DNA of 38,918 bases from Xylanibacter ruminicola Ga6B6 (GTDB lineage: Bacteria; Bacteroidota; Bacteroidia; Bacteroidales; Bacteroidaceae). The position numbers were made by a program, and so were the translations under genes. Positions 17,467-25,644 of the stretch are shown here, piece by piece. The notes beneath the pieces were generated by a model. It saw only the letters and a list, made by a program, of their open reading frames with translations. It had not been told where the DNA came from and ran no database searches. The DNA lies in assembly GCF_000687715.1 (NCBI RefSeq), contig NZ_JHXD01000026.1, forward strand, positions 1 to 38,918, written 5' to 3'. Within the stretch, counting starts at the first letter, position 1, and each line of letters starts with the position of its first letter.

Positions 17467-19557
17467 TTAGAACCATACATCTTCTTCGGCCTTAAATATT
17501 TCCCAATCTGCAAGTGTTACAGTAGCATTAATCTGCGTTTTTGTAACCTTCATGATATATTTGTAACGCGCACCCGACTTCCAGGCATCAACAACAGCTG
17601 CCGCATCACTACTACCCTCAAGCTTTACTTTTATGGGCTGGGCATCGGCATAATAGTAATCGTGAGTACCATCGGTATGCGTAACTGTAATTCGGAAACG
17701 TAGATTAGTATCGGCACCTGCCTGGGTAAAGGTAAGCTGCTGGGGCACAATATAAGCCTTGAACTCATTACCATTCTGTGCATCCAACGCATCTGTAGTA
17801 ACATCCGATGGAACAACAGAACAATCTTTCAGGAGCACCTTACCTTTTGTATAAACATTTAAGAGTTCTACATTAACTGAAACACCATCTGACACCAAAT
17901 CAACATAATCAGCATCGTCCTTATTACTCGACGTTAGCGATACTTCTACCTCGCTCATCATGTAATGGAACTCAAGGTTGATTTTACCTTCACGAGCACA
18001 GATACCACCCTCGCTCATATCCGCTATAGGAGTATGATCGGTACTACCACACGAAACACCCTTAACCTTATCAGGCATGCCAATAAGAAGATCGTCATTG
18101 TTGTGATTTGATACTACAATATAATCATCTGTGCCTGTACCATCATTCACTACTTTTGTAGTTGTAGGGTATATGCCACGGAAATGATAGTGGGTATCGT
18201 GGTCAGGCCAATATAGCGTTGGCGATGCAATCCATTCCTTACTTGCAGCAGATGGCTTAGAAAAAGTAGATGCTCCCGAATAACCATTATTTTTAGTTAT
18301 ACTGCGGTACAAGGTGAACATGCCGAACTTATTCGTTAGCTCTGTTACCTCAGAACCTAAGTCACCATTTATATTAATAACGGGATTAATGGTTTCTACG
18401 GTTTCAAACACCTGCCAATCCTGCACAGTAGCCGTCAGACCTATATGAGTTTTGCTAACCACCACATTTATAACATAGTTACAACCCGCTTTGGTAGTAA
18501 AGTCGTTAGTAGTAGTCATCGCTTTATGAATCTCTGCGGCACGGATATAATAGATATTCTCATCCACATTAAGACGGGCAATTACCGAATTGTCGTCTAA
18601 ACCAAGTACAGTACCTGGATATACCACAGCTGCCATTGTAACTGTTGCGCCATCGGTTTTTACCTTTGCAGCAATTACTTTACTTACCTCGTTATCGCTC
18701 TTTGCTTCAGCCTTCTCGATATCGATAGTACCATTTGTCTTGGCATATTGGTAATGCTGATCATCAACATTTCCAATTTTGTCTGCACTGGTAAGAATCA
18801 CCTCCGGGTCGTTCTTAAACTTATTCTCTCCATCTACTACAAAACCATCAGAAGCGGTGATGTTAAACGTAATCTTACTCAAAACATGCTGGAAATTCAG
18901 CTGGTTTTGTGGCGACTTATTGCGATCGGCAAACTTATAAGCATTAGTACCTGTGAGATTGTTCGACACAATGATATCCTTGGTAAGGAGACCATTTTTA
19001 GCCTCAGCAATTTTGCTTTCAGCATCAATCGTACACCATGGCAATTCATTCCAATTACTCACCTCTGGGAATGAAGTATTTCCATCCACAGCTACACCGA
19101 GCACTGAAAGTCCTGTTTCTTTATAATGGTTACCATATCCATCCACATTTTCTGGGTCGCCAATGCCGTAATCATCCCAGTAAAGTGTCTCGTTTTCGGT
19201 AAACGATAATGCGTTAATAGTTTTGGATGTTTCTGTGGCAGCTACAGTAGTACATGTGGTTGGCTTACTAACAGGTACTGTTTCTGACTTTCTTTTCCAC
19301 ATACCATCCACCTTAAGGCGCACTTGGGTGCCAGCCTGCATAGCATAATAGCTGGAAGTAGTTGTTGTAGTTGTCGCCTCCTCATCACCAGTACGAGTCA
19401 TAGCACGCTGGGCTGGAGATGCCTCTACCCCAACGTTAAACTCGATGGGCCCATCAACAGTGCGGTCGAAGGTATCCCAGAAGTCCTCACTTGTACAGGA
19501 ACCAAGTCCCAGTACAAGCAAGGCCGCAAGAGTATATATAAAATCTTTTCTATTCAT
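17467..19557 (-). CDS. Tandem double-domain fimbrillin lipoprotein
   Basis: This 696-residue protein has lipobox GLGSC (Cys21) and AMTRTG (Thr54-Arg55). Unit 1 contains TLYWDDYGIGD and FQHVLSKITFNITASDGF and closes at TATVQDWQVF near residue 385. Unit 2 contains TLYWPDHDTHYHFRGIYP, DDLLIGMPDKV, FHYMMSEVEVSLTS and YIVPQQLTF, and ends with ARYKYIMKVTKTQI and TLADWEIF. The unit 2 landmarks line up one for one with unit 2 of both flanking double-domain genes. It is 9 bases behind the 752-residue gene. Expected location is the outer-membrane surface after lipidation and export. Confidence 0.87.
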   Translation of the reverse strand: MNRKDFIYTLAALLVLGLGSCTSEDFWDTFDRTVDGPIEFNVGVEASPAQRAMTRTGDEEATTTTTTSSYYAMQAGTQVRLKVDGMWKRKSETVPVSKPTTCTTVAATETSKTINALSFTENETLYWDDYGIGDPENVDGYGNHYKETGLSVLGVAVDGNTSFPEVSNWNELPWCTIDAESKIAEAKNGLLTKDIIVSNNLTGTNAYKFADRNKSPQNQLNFQHVLSKITFNITASDGFVVDGENKFKNDPEVILTSADKIGNVDDQHYQYAKTNGTIDIEKAEAKSDNEVSKVIAAKVKTDGATVTMAAVVYPGTVLGLDDNSVIARLNVDENIYYIRAAEIHKAMTTTNDFTTKAGCNYVINVVVSKTHIGLTATVQDWQVFETVETINPVININGDLGSEVTELTNKFGMFTLYRSITKNNGYSGASTFSKPSAASKEWIASPTLYWPDHDTHYHFRGIYPTTTKVVNDGTGTDDYIVVSNHNNDDLLIGMPDKVKGVSCGSTDHTPIADMSEGGICAREGKINLEFHYMMSEVEVSLTSSNKDDADYVDLVSDGVSVNVELLNVYTKGKVLLKDCSVVPSDVTTDALDAQNGNEFKAYIVPQQLTFTQAGADTNLRFRITVTHTDGTHDYYYADAQPIKVKLEGSSDAAAVVDAWKSGARYKYIMKVTKTQINATVTLADWEIFKAEEDVWF

Positions 19558-19566
19558 TACATCGAA

Positions 19567-21825
19567 TTAGTTTTCGAGAGTAATTGTCTGCTCTTTAGCA
19601 TTAACAGAAACCCAATCTACTACAGAACATGTAATATTGGCAATACCTGTCTTAGTAAGAGTAATTGTGTAGATATACTGATGACCGGGATACCAGCAGT
19701 CAATCATACCAGAATTATTCTTGCTGGTAGTCGTGCCAGAAACCTTAATCTTGCTAAGATCCTCAACTACGTAATACTGATTTTTATCGGGAGTTGTAAT
19801 TATCAATCCTACCTTACGTGTACCCTCAACCAACGACTGAGGCACAACACTATACGAGAACTCTTTTGTCTCAGTAACTTCTGTAGCAAAGAAAGTGCTT
19901 GCACTTTCATCAGAAGGACTTGTAATCTGTTGGCCTGCTGCATCAGTAATCAAAGCTTTTGGAGAAACCTTACCACTACCCATACTTACATCACCTTGTG
20001 TATAGAAATTAGTAAGAGCGATAGTAGTACCCTTAGTAGTAGCCTTGGCATCATAAAGTTTAACGGCATTATTTTTATCATTAGGCTCACCTGTAGTCTT
20101 CAGCACAATTTTGATGTTACTCATCATGTGCAACTGAGTCATATTAATTGTAGCATTGGTTGAACCAATAGCAGGGTTAATATAATAAGTATAGCCATTA
20201 TCCTTATTATACTCTAAAGGCAACGAAGTAACAAGAGAACCAACAAGCGGAGCACCCCAAAGATAATCAGTACCCTTACCTGCCTCTGTAGATGTAGATA
20301 TAGCACCAGATGTCATGGTAAAGTAATCTCCATTTGTGTCATCTCTATGATAATTATCAGTGGTAACATTCTCATACGAAGTAGTACGGAAGTGGTAGAA
20401 CTTGGTATTATCCTCATAAAACCAGTCTGTTTTCCATGCCTTCAATTCATCATCATAACCAAAATTAGTTGGTTGTTCATAATTACCAAACCATGCCTTA
20501 CTATCACTTGCATCAATTTTAATATCTTTAATAGTCTTATCCTGATAGCGATAGAATTTAAAAGACTTATCAGCAGTAATCTTGTTATCCTGCTCGAACA
20601 GGTTAAAGCTATAATGATGATTATCAAGGTCATAAGTACCTTCTACTTCTGTCCAATCAACTACGCTTGCTGTAACATTGATAATTTTGGTTTTACCTAC
20701 AGTTATATTGAATACGTAGTTTCTACCATTTTCCAAAAGGATATCAGTAGAAGTTTTCTTATCTGCAGAAATCTTGTCATTATCCTTCAAAGCTTCAAAC
20801 ATCTGGGCCTGTGTAATGTAATACTGGTTATTACCAATAATAAAACTCAAAACATTATCATTACTTGTGCTGTTGATGGTATAAACTGGTATCATTTGAG
20901 CCATGAAAGCAAAATCAGGTTCAAAATTTTTATCCTTTTCGGTTTCAGCCATTTTGCTGATACCAGTTTTGTCGGTTGCAGTCCATGTACCATCCTCGAT
21001 ATTAAATGTTCCCCATATTGGAGCTTTTAAGATTGAAACATTTGTACCGTCTTTAAATTTAAAATCATCGGTGCCATATCCCTCACCCTTCTTCAGGTTT
21101 ACTGTCATGCGACACAGAGCATGATGAAAGTTCAGATGTCCTTTATCAAATTTACCTGGACCATCTGTATCCCCTGCAACATCCAAACGGAATTTCATCT
21201 GACCGTTATTATGAGTTGTATATTTATCAGTAGCAGTTTCTTCCTTATTATATGATCGTACACCATCAACACCAAGGTCTTTATCAGCCTGAATATTGTT
21301 GCTATATACGAGATCCTCCTGAGCAAGAATATCCGAGGAGGTCTGTTCAGAACTTACATACCAATCGATTACTTCATCAAGCGAAGTATTCCAATCAGAC
21401 GAAGAGCCTAGAAGCGTTTCAAGCTTTTTATTATTATTGGTAGTTGCAGCATTACCTGGAATAGCAATAGCAAAAACTGAAAGTAGAGAATTGCGCCCAT
21501 GTGCATCATCCCAATATCTAAGATATGCATCGTCTAAATCTATCTTAGAATAACCTACCTTATTTTCTTCAGCAAGAGCATTTACAAGGGTACTTGTTTC
21601 TTTTGCATTACCAGTTACAGCATCATTACTACGAATGTGCATAGCAATCTTAGTTGGGTTATCAAAGCCTGCACGTGTTACAGGCTGGTTATTGTTCTCT
21701 GCAACAAATGAGATGGGGGTTTTGCCGTTGGGATCGACGGGGGTTACGTCGTCCTCTTGATTGTTGGTGCATGCTGTTGCCACGAAAGCGGTGGCTATGA
21801 GCAGGGGATAGAAAAGATTTTTCAT
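19567..21825 (-). CDS. Tandem double-domain fimbrillin lipoprotein
   Basis: The start at MKNLFYPLL (21825) gives 752 residues; the in-frame extension to 21906 encodes a charged, non-signal N-terminus and overlaps the preceding gene, so it is rejected. The lipobox is VATAC (Cys19), with PVTRAGFDN (Thr50-Arg51). Unit 1 contains LRYWDDAHGRNSLLSVFAI and FHHALCRMTVNLKKGEG and closes at TASVVDWTEV. Unit 2 contains TKFYHFRTTSYE, DYLWGAPLVG, LHMMSNIKIVLKTTGE and YSVVPQSLV, and ends with HQYIYTITLTKTGI and SVVDWVSV. It is followed 9 bases later by the 696-residue gene of the same plan. Base composition is more AT-rich than in the distal operon genes. Confidence 0.87.
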   Translation of the reverse strand: MKNLFYPLLIATAFVATACTNNQEDDVTPVDPNGKTPISFVAENNNQPVTRAGFDNPTKIAMHIRSNDAVTGNAKETSTLVNALAEENKVGYSKIDLDDAYLRYWDDAHGRNSLLSVFAIAIPGNAATTNNNKKLETLLGSSSDWNTSLDEVIDWYVSSEQTSSDILAQEDLVYSNNIQADKDLGVDGVRSYNKEETATDKYTTHNNGQMKFRLDVAGDTDGPGKFDKGHLNFHHALCRMTVNLKKGEGYGTDDFKFKDGTNVSILKAPIWGTFNIEDGTWTATDKTGISKMAETEKDKNFEPDFAFMAQMIPVYTINSTSNDNVLSFIIGNNQYYITQAQMFEALKDNDKISADKKTSTDILLENGRNYVFNITVGKTKIINVTASVVDWTEVEGTYDLDNHHYSFNLFEQDNKITADKSFKFYRYQDKTIKDIKIDASDSKAWFGNYEQPTNFGYDDELKAWKTDWFYEDNTKFYHFRTTSYENVTTDNYHRDDTNGDYFTMTSGAISTSTEAGKGTDYLWGAPLVGSLVTSLPLEYNKDNGYTYYINPAIGSTNATINMTQLHMMSNIKIVLKTTGEPNDKNNAVKLYDAKATTKGTTIALTNFYTQGDVSMGSGKVSPKALITDAAGQQITSPSDESASTFFATEVTETKEFSYSVVPQSLVEGTRKVGLIITTPDKNQYYVVEDLSKIKVSGTTTSKNNSGMIDCWYPGHQYIYTITLTKTGIANITCSVVDWVSVNAKEQTITLEN

Positions 21826-21860
21826 TTTGTTTGTATTCTTTTTTATGTTATTATTCTGAG

Positions 21861-23069
21861 TTATTTTTCGAGATCGGTGCTGATAGAACCAGTGACTTCG
21901 GTCCAAGGGGCTAACTCGGCACTAAACTCGATGGTGAGCGGTTTTAAATCGCTGATATTAATAAGATAGGTATATATCTTGTTCGACTCCCAAGTGAAGG
22001 AATCGATAGTAGTTTCGCCACTTTTTACAGCGATGGGGATATCGCTATAAGGGGTGTCGTTGATATCGAACGATAACAACAACTTAACATCCTGCTGAGG
22101 TATCTGCAGCAGACCATTCTCGCACTGGAACCAATAGGGGTTTGAAGATGCGTTATATTTTGAGAATTCGTTAGTGCCACTACCATCGGTAAGTAACACA
22201 TATTCAGTTTGTTTAGTAGTATTATTAAACTGTCCTGATAACATATTTGCCGTAGAAAGATTGGCTGTATAACCATTAGCCGCGGTAATAAAGCCTTCAT
22301 CGCTTTGAGCCGTAATCTTGATATTACTGAGCTTAAAGGATGCGCCATTGGTACTATATATACCAAAGCGAACCTTTGAGGTGATATGGTGGAATGGCAG
22401 GGCTACATAACGAGTAAACGTAGTAGCGCTTTTATTTATCTGTGTATTATTGTTCAGCAAATCTTTATCATTATTGTTAGAACCATCCGGGCACTCTACC
22501 TGTGCTACGCTATATGGTTCGGAAACAGCAGAACATGTACCGTTCTCGCAAGTCTGAGAAATAAACGAAACCGTTTCGGGAATAACTAATCGCTCATCTG
22601 TAAGTGTAAAACTATTTATCTCATCATGAGGAGGGCATGGGGTAATGGCATAGAAGCGATAAGCGAAAGCAGAAGCATCCCAATAACGCTGATACTGGTC
22701 CTGATAATAGCCATCGGTGCTGGTAGACTTGGTGCCAACATAGTCCCAACGTGAACTATTATTCCATAAGTCCTGCTTATATTTTACCTCGTACTTATCC
22801 ATCACCACCTGCTGCTTGGATTTGCCGAAAGCCTTCCAGCAGCTTACCAGGAAGCCTTGCTCTAAGTTATGCGATGTGCCATCGGCACGGGTTGCAGGTG
22901 AATTAATTGCAGCCTGACTGAACTGCATGGGAACATCGTCGTGATGCTCCTCAACATCTTGAATTGTTGTATCAGAAGAACATGCCGAAAGGCTGGCACA
23001 CAAAAGTGCGCCAACCCACCAGCATGATGTAGAGCTAATATTATTCTTTATATTAATATGTAACTGCAT
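21861..23069 (-). CDS. Fimbrillin-family lipoprotein, single domain
   Basis: The start at MQLHINIKN (23069) gives 402 residues. The open frame continues to 23300, but that 77-codon extension is a Leu-rich antisense-like read of the preceding gene and would bury the signal peptide. The lipobox is SLSAC (Cys30), with PATRADG (Thr60-Arg61). QRYWDASAFAYRFYAI is the YW motif and LPFHHITSKVRFGIYS the His motif. The C-terminus IEFSAELAPWTEVTGS is the standard closing segment, followed by about 10 residues. Its start lies inside the 3' end of the upstream fimbrillin gene, a 17-base overlap, so the two are probably translationally coupled. Confidence 0.83.
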   Translation of the reverse strand: MQLHINIKNNISSTSCWWVGALLCASLSACSSDTTIQDVEEHHDDVPMQFSQAAINSPATRADGTSHNLEQGFLVSCWKAFGKSKQQVVMDKYEVKYKQDLWNNSSRWDYVGTKSTSTDGYYQDQYQRYWDASAFAYRFYAITPCPPHDEINSFTLTDERLVIPETVSFISQTCENGTCSAVSEPYSVAQVECPDGSNNNDKDLLNNNTQINKSATTFTRYVALPFHHITSKVRFGIYSTNGASFKLSNIKITAQSDEGFITAANGYTANLSTANMLSGQFNNTTKQTEYVLLTDGSGTNEFSKYNASSNPYWFQCENGLLQIPQQDVKLLLSFDINDTPYSDIPIAVKSGETTIDSFTWESNKIYTYLINISDLKPLTIEFSAELAPWTEVTGSISTDLEK

Positions 23070-24432
23070 TCTCGTAATTCTCAATAGTAGCACCATCAAA
23101 GACAATTGGAACAACAGTACCAACAGGAACTGTAGGATCAGCAAGGTTTGGAGTAACAGTTGGATCAGTTGTTCCTGATGAAACCTGAGAGATTGTAAAG
23201 TTATAAGTATAAGATGTATTTGACTGCCAACGAACCTGTTCAGCTGGAACATGCACACGTGCATCACGAACAGTAACAACCTCACCGTTATCCTCGGCAA
23301 TCAAATTATAAGAAATGTGGAAAGTAAAACCAGTTTCGCTATCTGTTGGCTGTACTACAGCATAATATGTTGTAGGAGAAACTGAATATTTGCCATCATA
23401 ATTCTTATCTAACATATCAGGAAGAACAATAATTTCAGTACTATTTTCATCTTTCTTATAACCTACAAGACCATGTTTTTTTTCAGTAGGAATATCAAAC
23501 ATCAAGTTATCTGATGAAGGAGTTACGTCTGTGGTAACAACTTTAACTTCAGGTGTATTAATATTATCGGCAAAATTAATAGTAGCACCACAACTTGTTA
23601 AATATGTTACATCCTTTTGTGTAGTTGCATCAGTATGTATATATGTGTTACCACTCACTTTTGCTGATGTTGCCTGAACACCTAACTTTTCATTTGGATC
23701 AGAGCTACTTTTTTTTACGTTGATCAACTGTACTTTATAACCGTTCACATTCTCACGGAAGGCAACCTTAACGAGAGCGCCGAGGTGCTTGAAGGTGAGT
23801 TTTACATCCTTTTTTTCGGCATTAGTAGCCTGTGTACCTGCGTAGATAAAATCATACTTTGCTGGATCATCATAACCTGCTACATTTGCTTCCTTTTCAA
23901 CAGTAATTATTCCATTTTTAAACGATACACCTGATGACTTATAAGGAGCATAAGCGTAGAAATTTGTATTAGTATAAGCCAAGTCCCAGTAACGAAGGTA
24001 CTGATTGGCACGGGCAGATTCAGATGTTTTATAGAAACTTGCATCACCCTTATAGCTGTACTCGGAACTACCAAGGCCTTCGTAAAACCATGACGACTTA
24101 TGGTCTGTTTCAGATCCTGCACTACTTTCCCAAGTTGATTCTTTAACCTTAGAATTATCATAACCTTTACCAGCGCCATCAGAGTAACCTACAAGATAGT
24201 TCTCCATAACCAACTGGCTGGTGGGATCACCAGAAGTTCTAGTTTTGTAAGCCCAAACACCAAAGTTGTAGTGCTTAGCATCCTCAAGATTTGTTGAACG
24301 TGTGATGTTCTTTTGTCCCACGTTGAAGGCGATGGGGGCCTGGGTGTTGGCAGGTGAATCGCTAACCAGCGAATCGCTACTACAGCTGGCAAGAGCCAGA
24401 GCTGATACTGCACAAGTTAGAATTTTTTTCAT
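23053..24432 (-). CDS. First fimbrillin of the operon, candidate main shaft subunit
   Basis: This 459-residue protein has lipobox LALASC (Cys17) and ITRSTN (Thr44-Arg45), the shortest Cys-to-TR spacing of the set (27). LRYWDLAYTNTNFYAYAPY and LTFKHLGALVKVAFREN are the shared motifs; WQSNTSYTYNFTIS is the late strand. It then continues for some 50 residues in a Pro/Thr/Val-rich segment ending TIENYENAVTY, instead of stopping near the conserved Trp as its neighbours do. It is the first fimbrillin after the DUF5119 gene, with the largest gap inside the operon (48 bases). In fimA- and mfa1-type loci the most abundant pilin often occupies such a proximal position, so a shaft role is a reasonable inference only. 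Confidence 0.83.
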   Translation of the reverse strand: MKKILTCAVSALALASCSSDSLVSDSPANTQAPIAFNVGQKNITRSTNLEDAKHYNFGVWAYKTRTSGDPTSQLVMENYLVGYSDGAGKGYDNSKVKESTWESSAGSETDHKSSWFYEGLGSSEYSYKGDASFYKTSESARANQYLRYWDLAYTNTNFYAYAPYKSSGVSFKNGIITVEKEANVAGYDDPAKYDFIYAGTQATNAEKKDVKLTFKHLGALVKVAFRENVNGYKVQLINVKKSSSDPNEKLGVQATSAKVSGNTYIHTDATTQKDVTYLTSCGATINFADNINTPEVKVVTTDVTPSSDNLMFDIPTEKKHGLVGYKKDENSTEIIVLPDMLDKNYDGKYSVSPTTYYAVVQPTDSETGFTFHISYNLIAEDNGEVVTVRDARVHVPAEQVRWQSNTSYTYNFTISQVSSGTTDPTVTPNLADPTVPVGTVVPIVFDGATIENYENAVTY

Positions 24433-24480
24433 AAATGTTGTTTTTGTTTTAATATAATTATAAATAAAGTTTTGCCAATA

Positions 24481-25644
24481 TCAAATATCAATATTCCACT
24501 CTACCTCGTCGTAATCCTCAAGGGTTGGGATAAACAGACTACCACCGCCTTCGGAGCCGCCACTATCGGGGGGTGTTAGCTTGGAGCAGTCGATCCAGAT
24601 GGTGATAATGCCTCCATGCGAGTTGGCCTGCATCTGCGAGGTTACATCGGCCTGGTAAGTCATAACCTGATCGTTGTTCCATACCAGATCGTAGTACACG
24701 ATATTACTGAGATTGCTGCGTGTACCTGCATAGGGTGCACCAGAACGGGTGTAGGGCTCGTTGTCGCAAAGTCCGAAGGTGGTTAGCTTGCCACCAAACA
24801 CATCGCACATCTTACCCTCGACCATCCTATTCTCTTTCAAACGGGTGTTGAAATAAACCAGTGTAGGCTTGTTGCTGGTGTGTCCGGTATAGAGGTTGGT
24901 GCTGGCTGCCATCGACGAGATAGCGGCATTACCATTGATTCCCTTGATGCGTCCATCATCGTTATTAAGCAGGATGAACTGAACCAGATAGATATATACC
25001 AGCGGACGGAGCTCGGCTTCGAGATGCTTGATGTAAACATTCTCGACGGGGTCGTATTCGTAATCCTTCAGATCGGACGAGATATACACGTTTTCGGAAT
25101 AGCAAGCATAGAATATCTCAGGCTGATTGAGTACGCCAAGAGGTGCATCGCCTTCGTCGGCACGGCTGGCATTCAGGATGTTTCGCGATATGCCACGTGT
25201 GCCGGTAGTAGTGGCAATAACCGAGTCGGGACTCTCTTTGATAACCAGCACCTGGGTGCCATCCTTAGAGTCGATATTGCTATAAAACAGCATATCGTAA
25301 TAACCGAAATTAAAGTAACGACGGAATCGGTTGGCATCGATGGTGAACACATCCACATCGGTGTGCTTGGCCAGCGGATTATCGCCTTTATAATAACGAT
25401 ACACCTCGTAGCTTGAGGGATGAGGATAAGCCAAGCCACCCCAGATAGAGTCGTCTTTCAGGTCCCAACCATAATACCACTCGTGCTCAATCTGCACCTC
25501 GTTATCCCAAACCAGATTCAACTCGGTCTGAGCTACCTGCAGATCAACAGCGAGATTCTGTCCGGGCAGATTTAATGGGGGTTCGATACACGATACGAAT
25601 CCCAGCATAACTGCCATGATATATATAAGATGTAAGCGTTTCAT
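24481..25644 (-). CDS. DUF5119-like lipoprotein, likely fimbrial assembly or anchor protein
   Basis: The start at MKRLHLIYI (25644) gives 387 residues; the frame extends to 25719 but ATG 25644 has an unusually good ribosome-binding site (AAGGAGGT, 6 bases upstream). The lipobox is GFVSC (Cys19), followed by IEPPLNLPGQNL, a start typical of DUF5119 proteins. Other landmarks are WYYGWDLKDDSIWGG, YEVYRYYKGDNP, FRRYFNFGYYDMLFY and WIDCSKLTPP near the C-terminus. The family is known mainly from Bacteroidetes loci that also carry DUF3575 and fimbrillin genes; its biochemical role is not established. It overlaps the upstream gene by 4 bases (ATGA). By position it resembles the FimB/Mfa2 anchor or length-control slot, which is inference. 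Confidence 0.8.
   Translation of the reverse strand: MKRLHLIYIMAVMLGFVSCIEPPLNLPGQNLAVDLQVAQTELNLVWDNEVQIEHEWYYGWDLKDDSIWGGLAYPHPSSYEVYRYYKGDNPLAKHTDVDVFTIDANRFRRYFNFGYYDMLFYSNIDSKDGTQVLVIKESPDSVIATTTGTRGISRNILNASRADEGDAPLGVLNQPEIFYACYSENVYISSDLKDYEYDPVENVYIKHLEAELRPLVYIYLVQFILLNNDDGRIKGINGNAAISSMAASTNLYTGHTSNKPTLVYFNTRLKENRMVEGKMCDVFGGKLTTFGLCDNEPYTRSGAPYAGTRSNLSNIVYYDLVWNNDQVMTYQADVTSQMQANSHGGIITIWIDCSKLTPPDSGGSEGGGSLFIPTLEDYDEVEWNIDI

Noticed and set aside
21826..21906. 27-codon extension of the 752-residue fimbrillin
   Set aside because: Charged, no signal peptide, overlaps the upstream gene; the Met at 21825 begins a normal lipoprotein signal.
23070..23300. 77-codon N-terminal extension of the 402-residue fimbrillin
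   Set aside because: It overlaps the coding end of the upstream fimbrillin, is Leu-rich without a signal-peptide layout, and would put the lipobox beyond residue 100.
24433..24480. Internal promoter between the DUF5119 gene and the first fimbrillin
   Set aside because: No TAnnTTTG match on the minus strand in this AT-rich gap.
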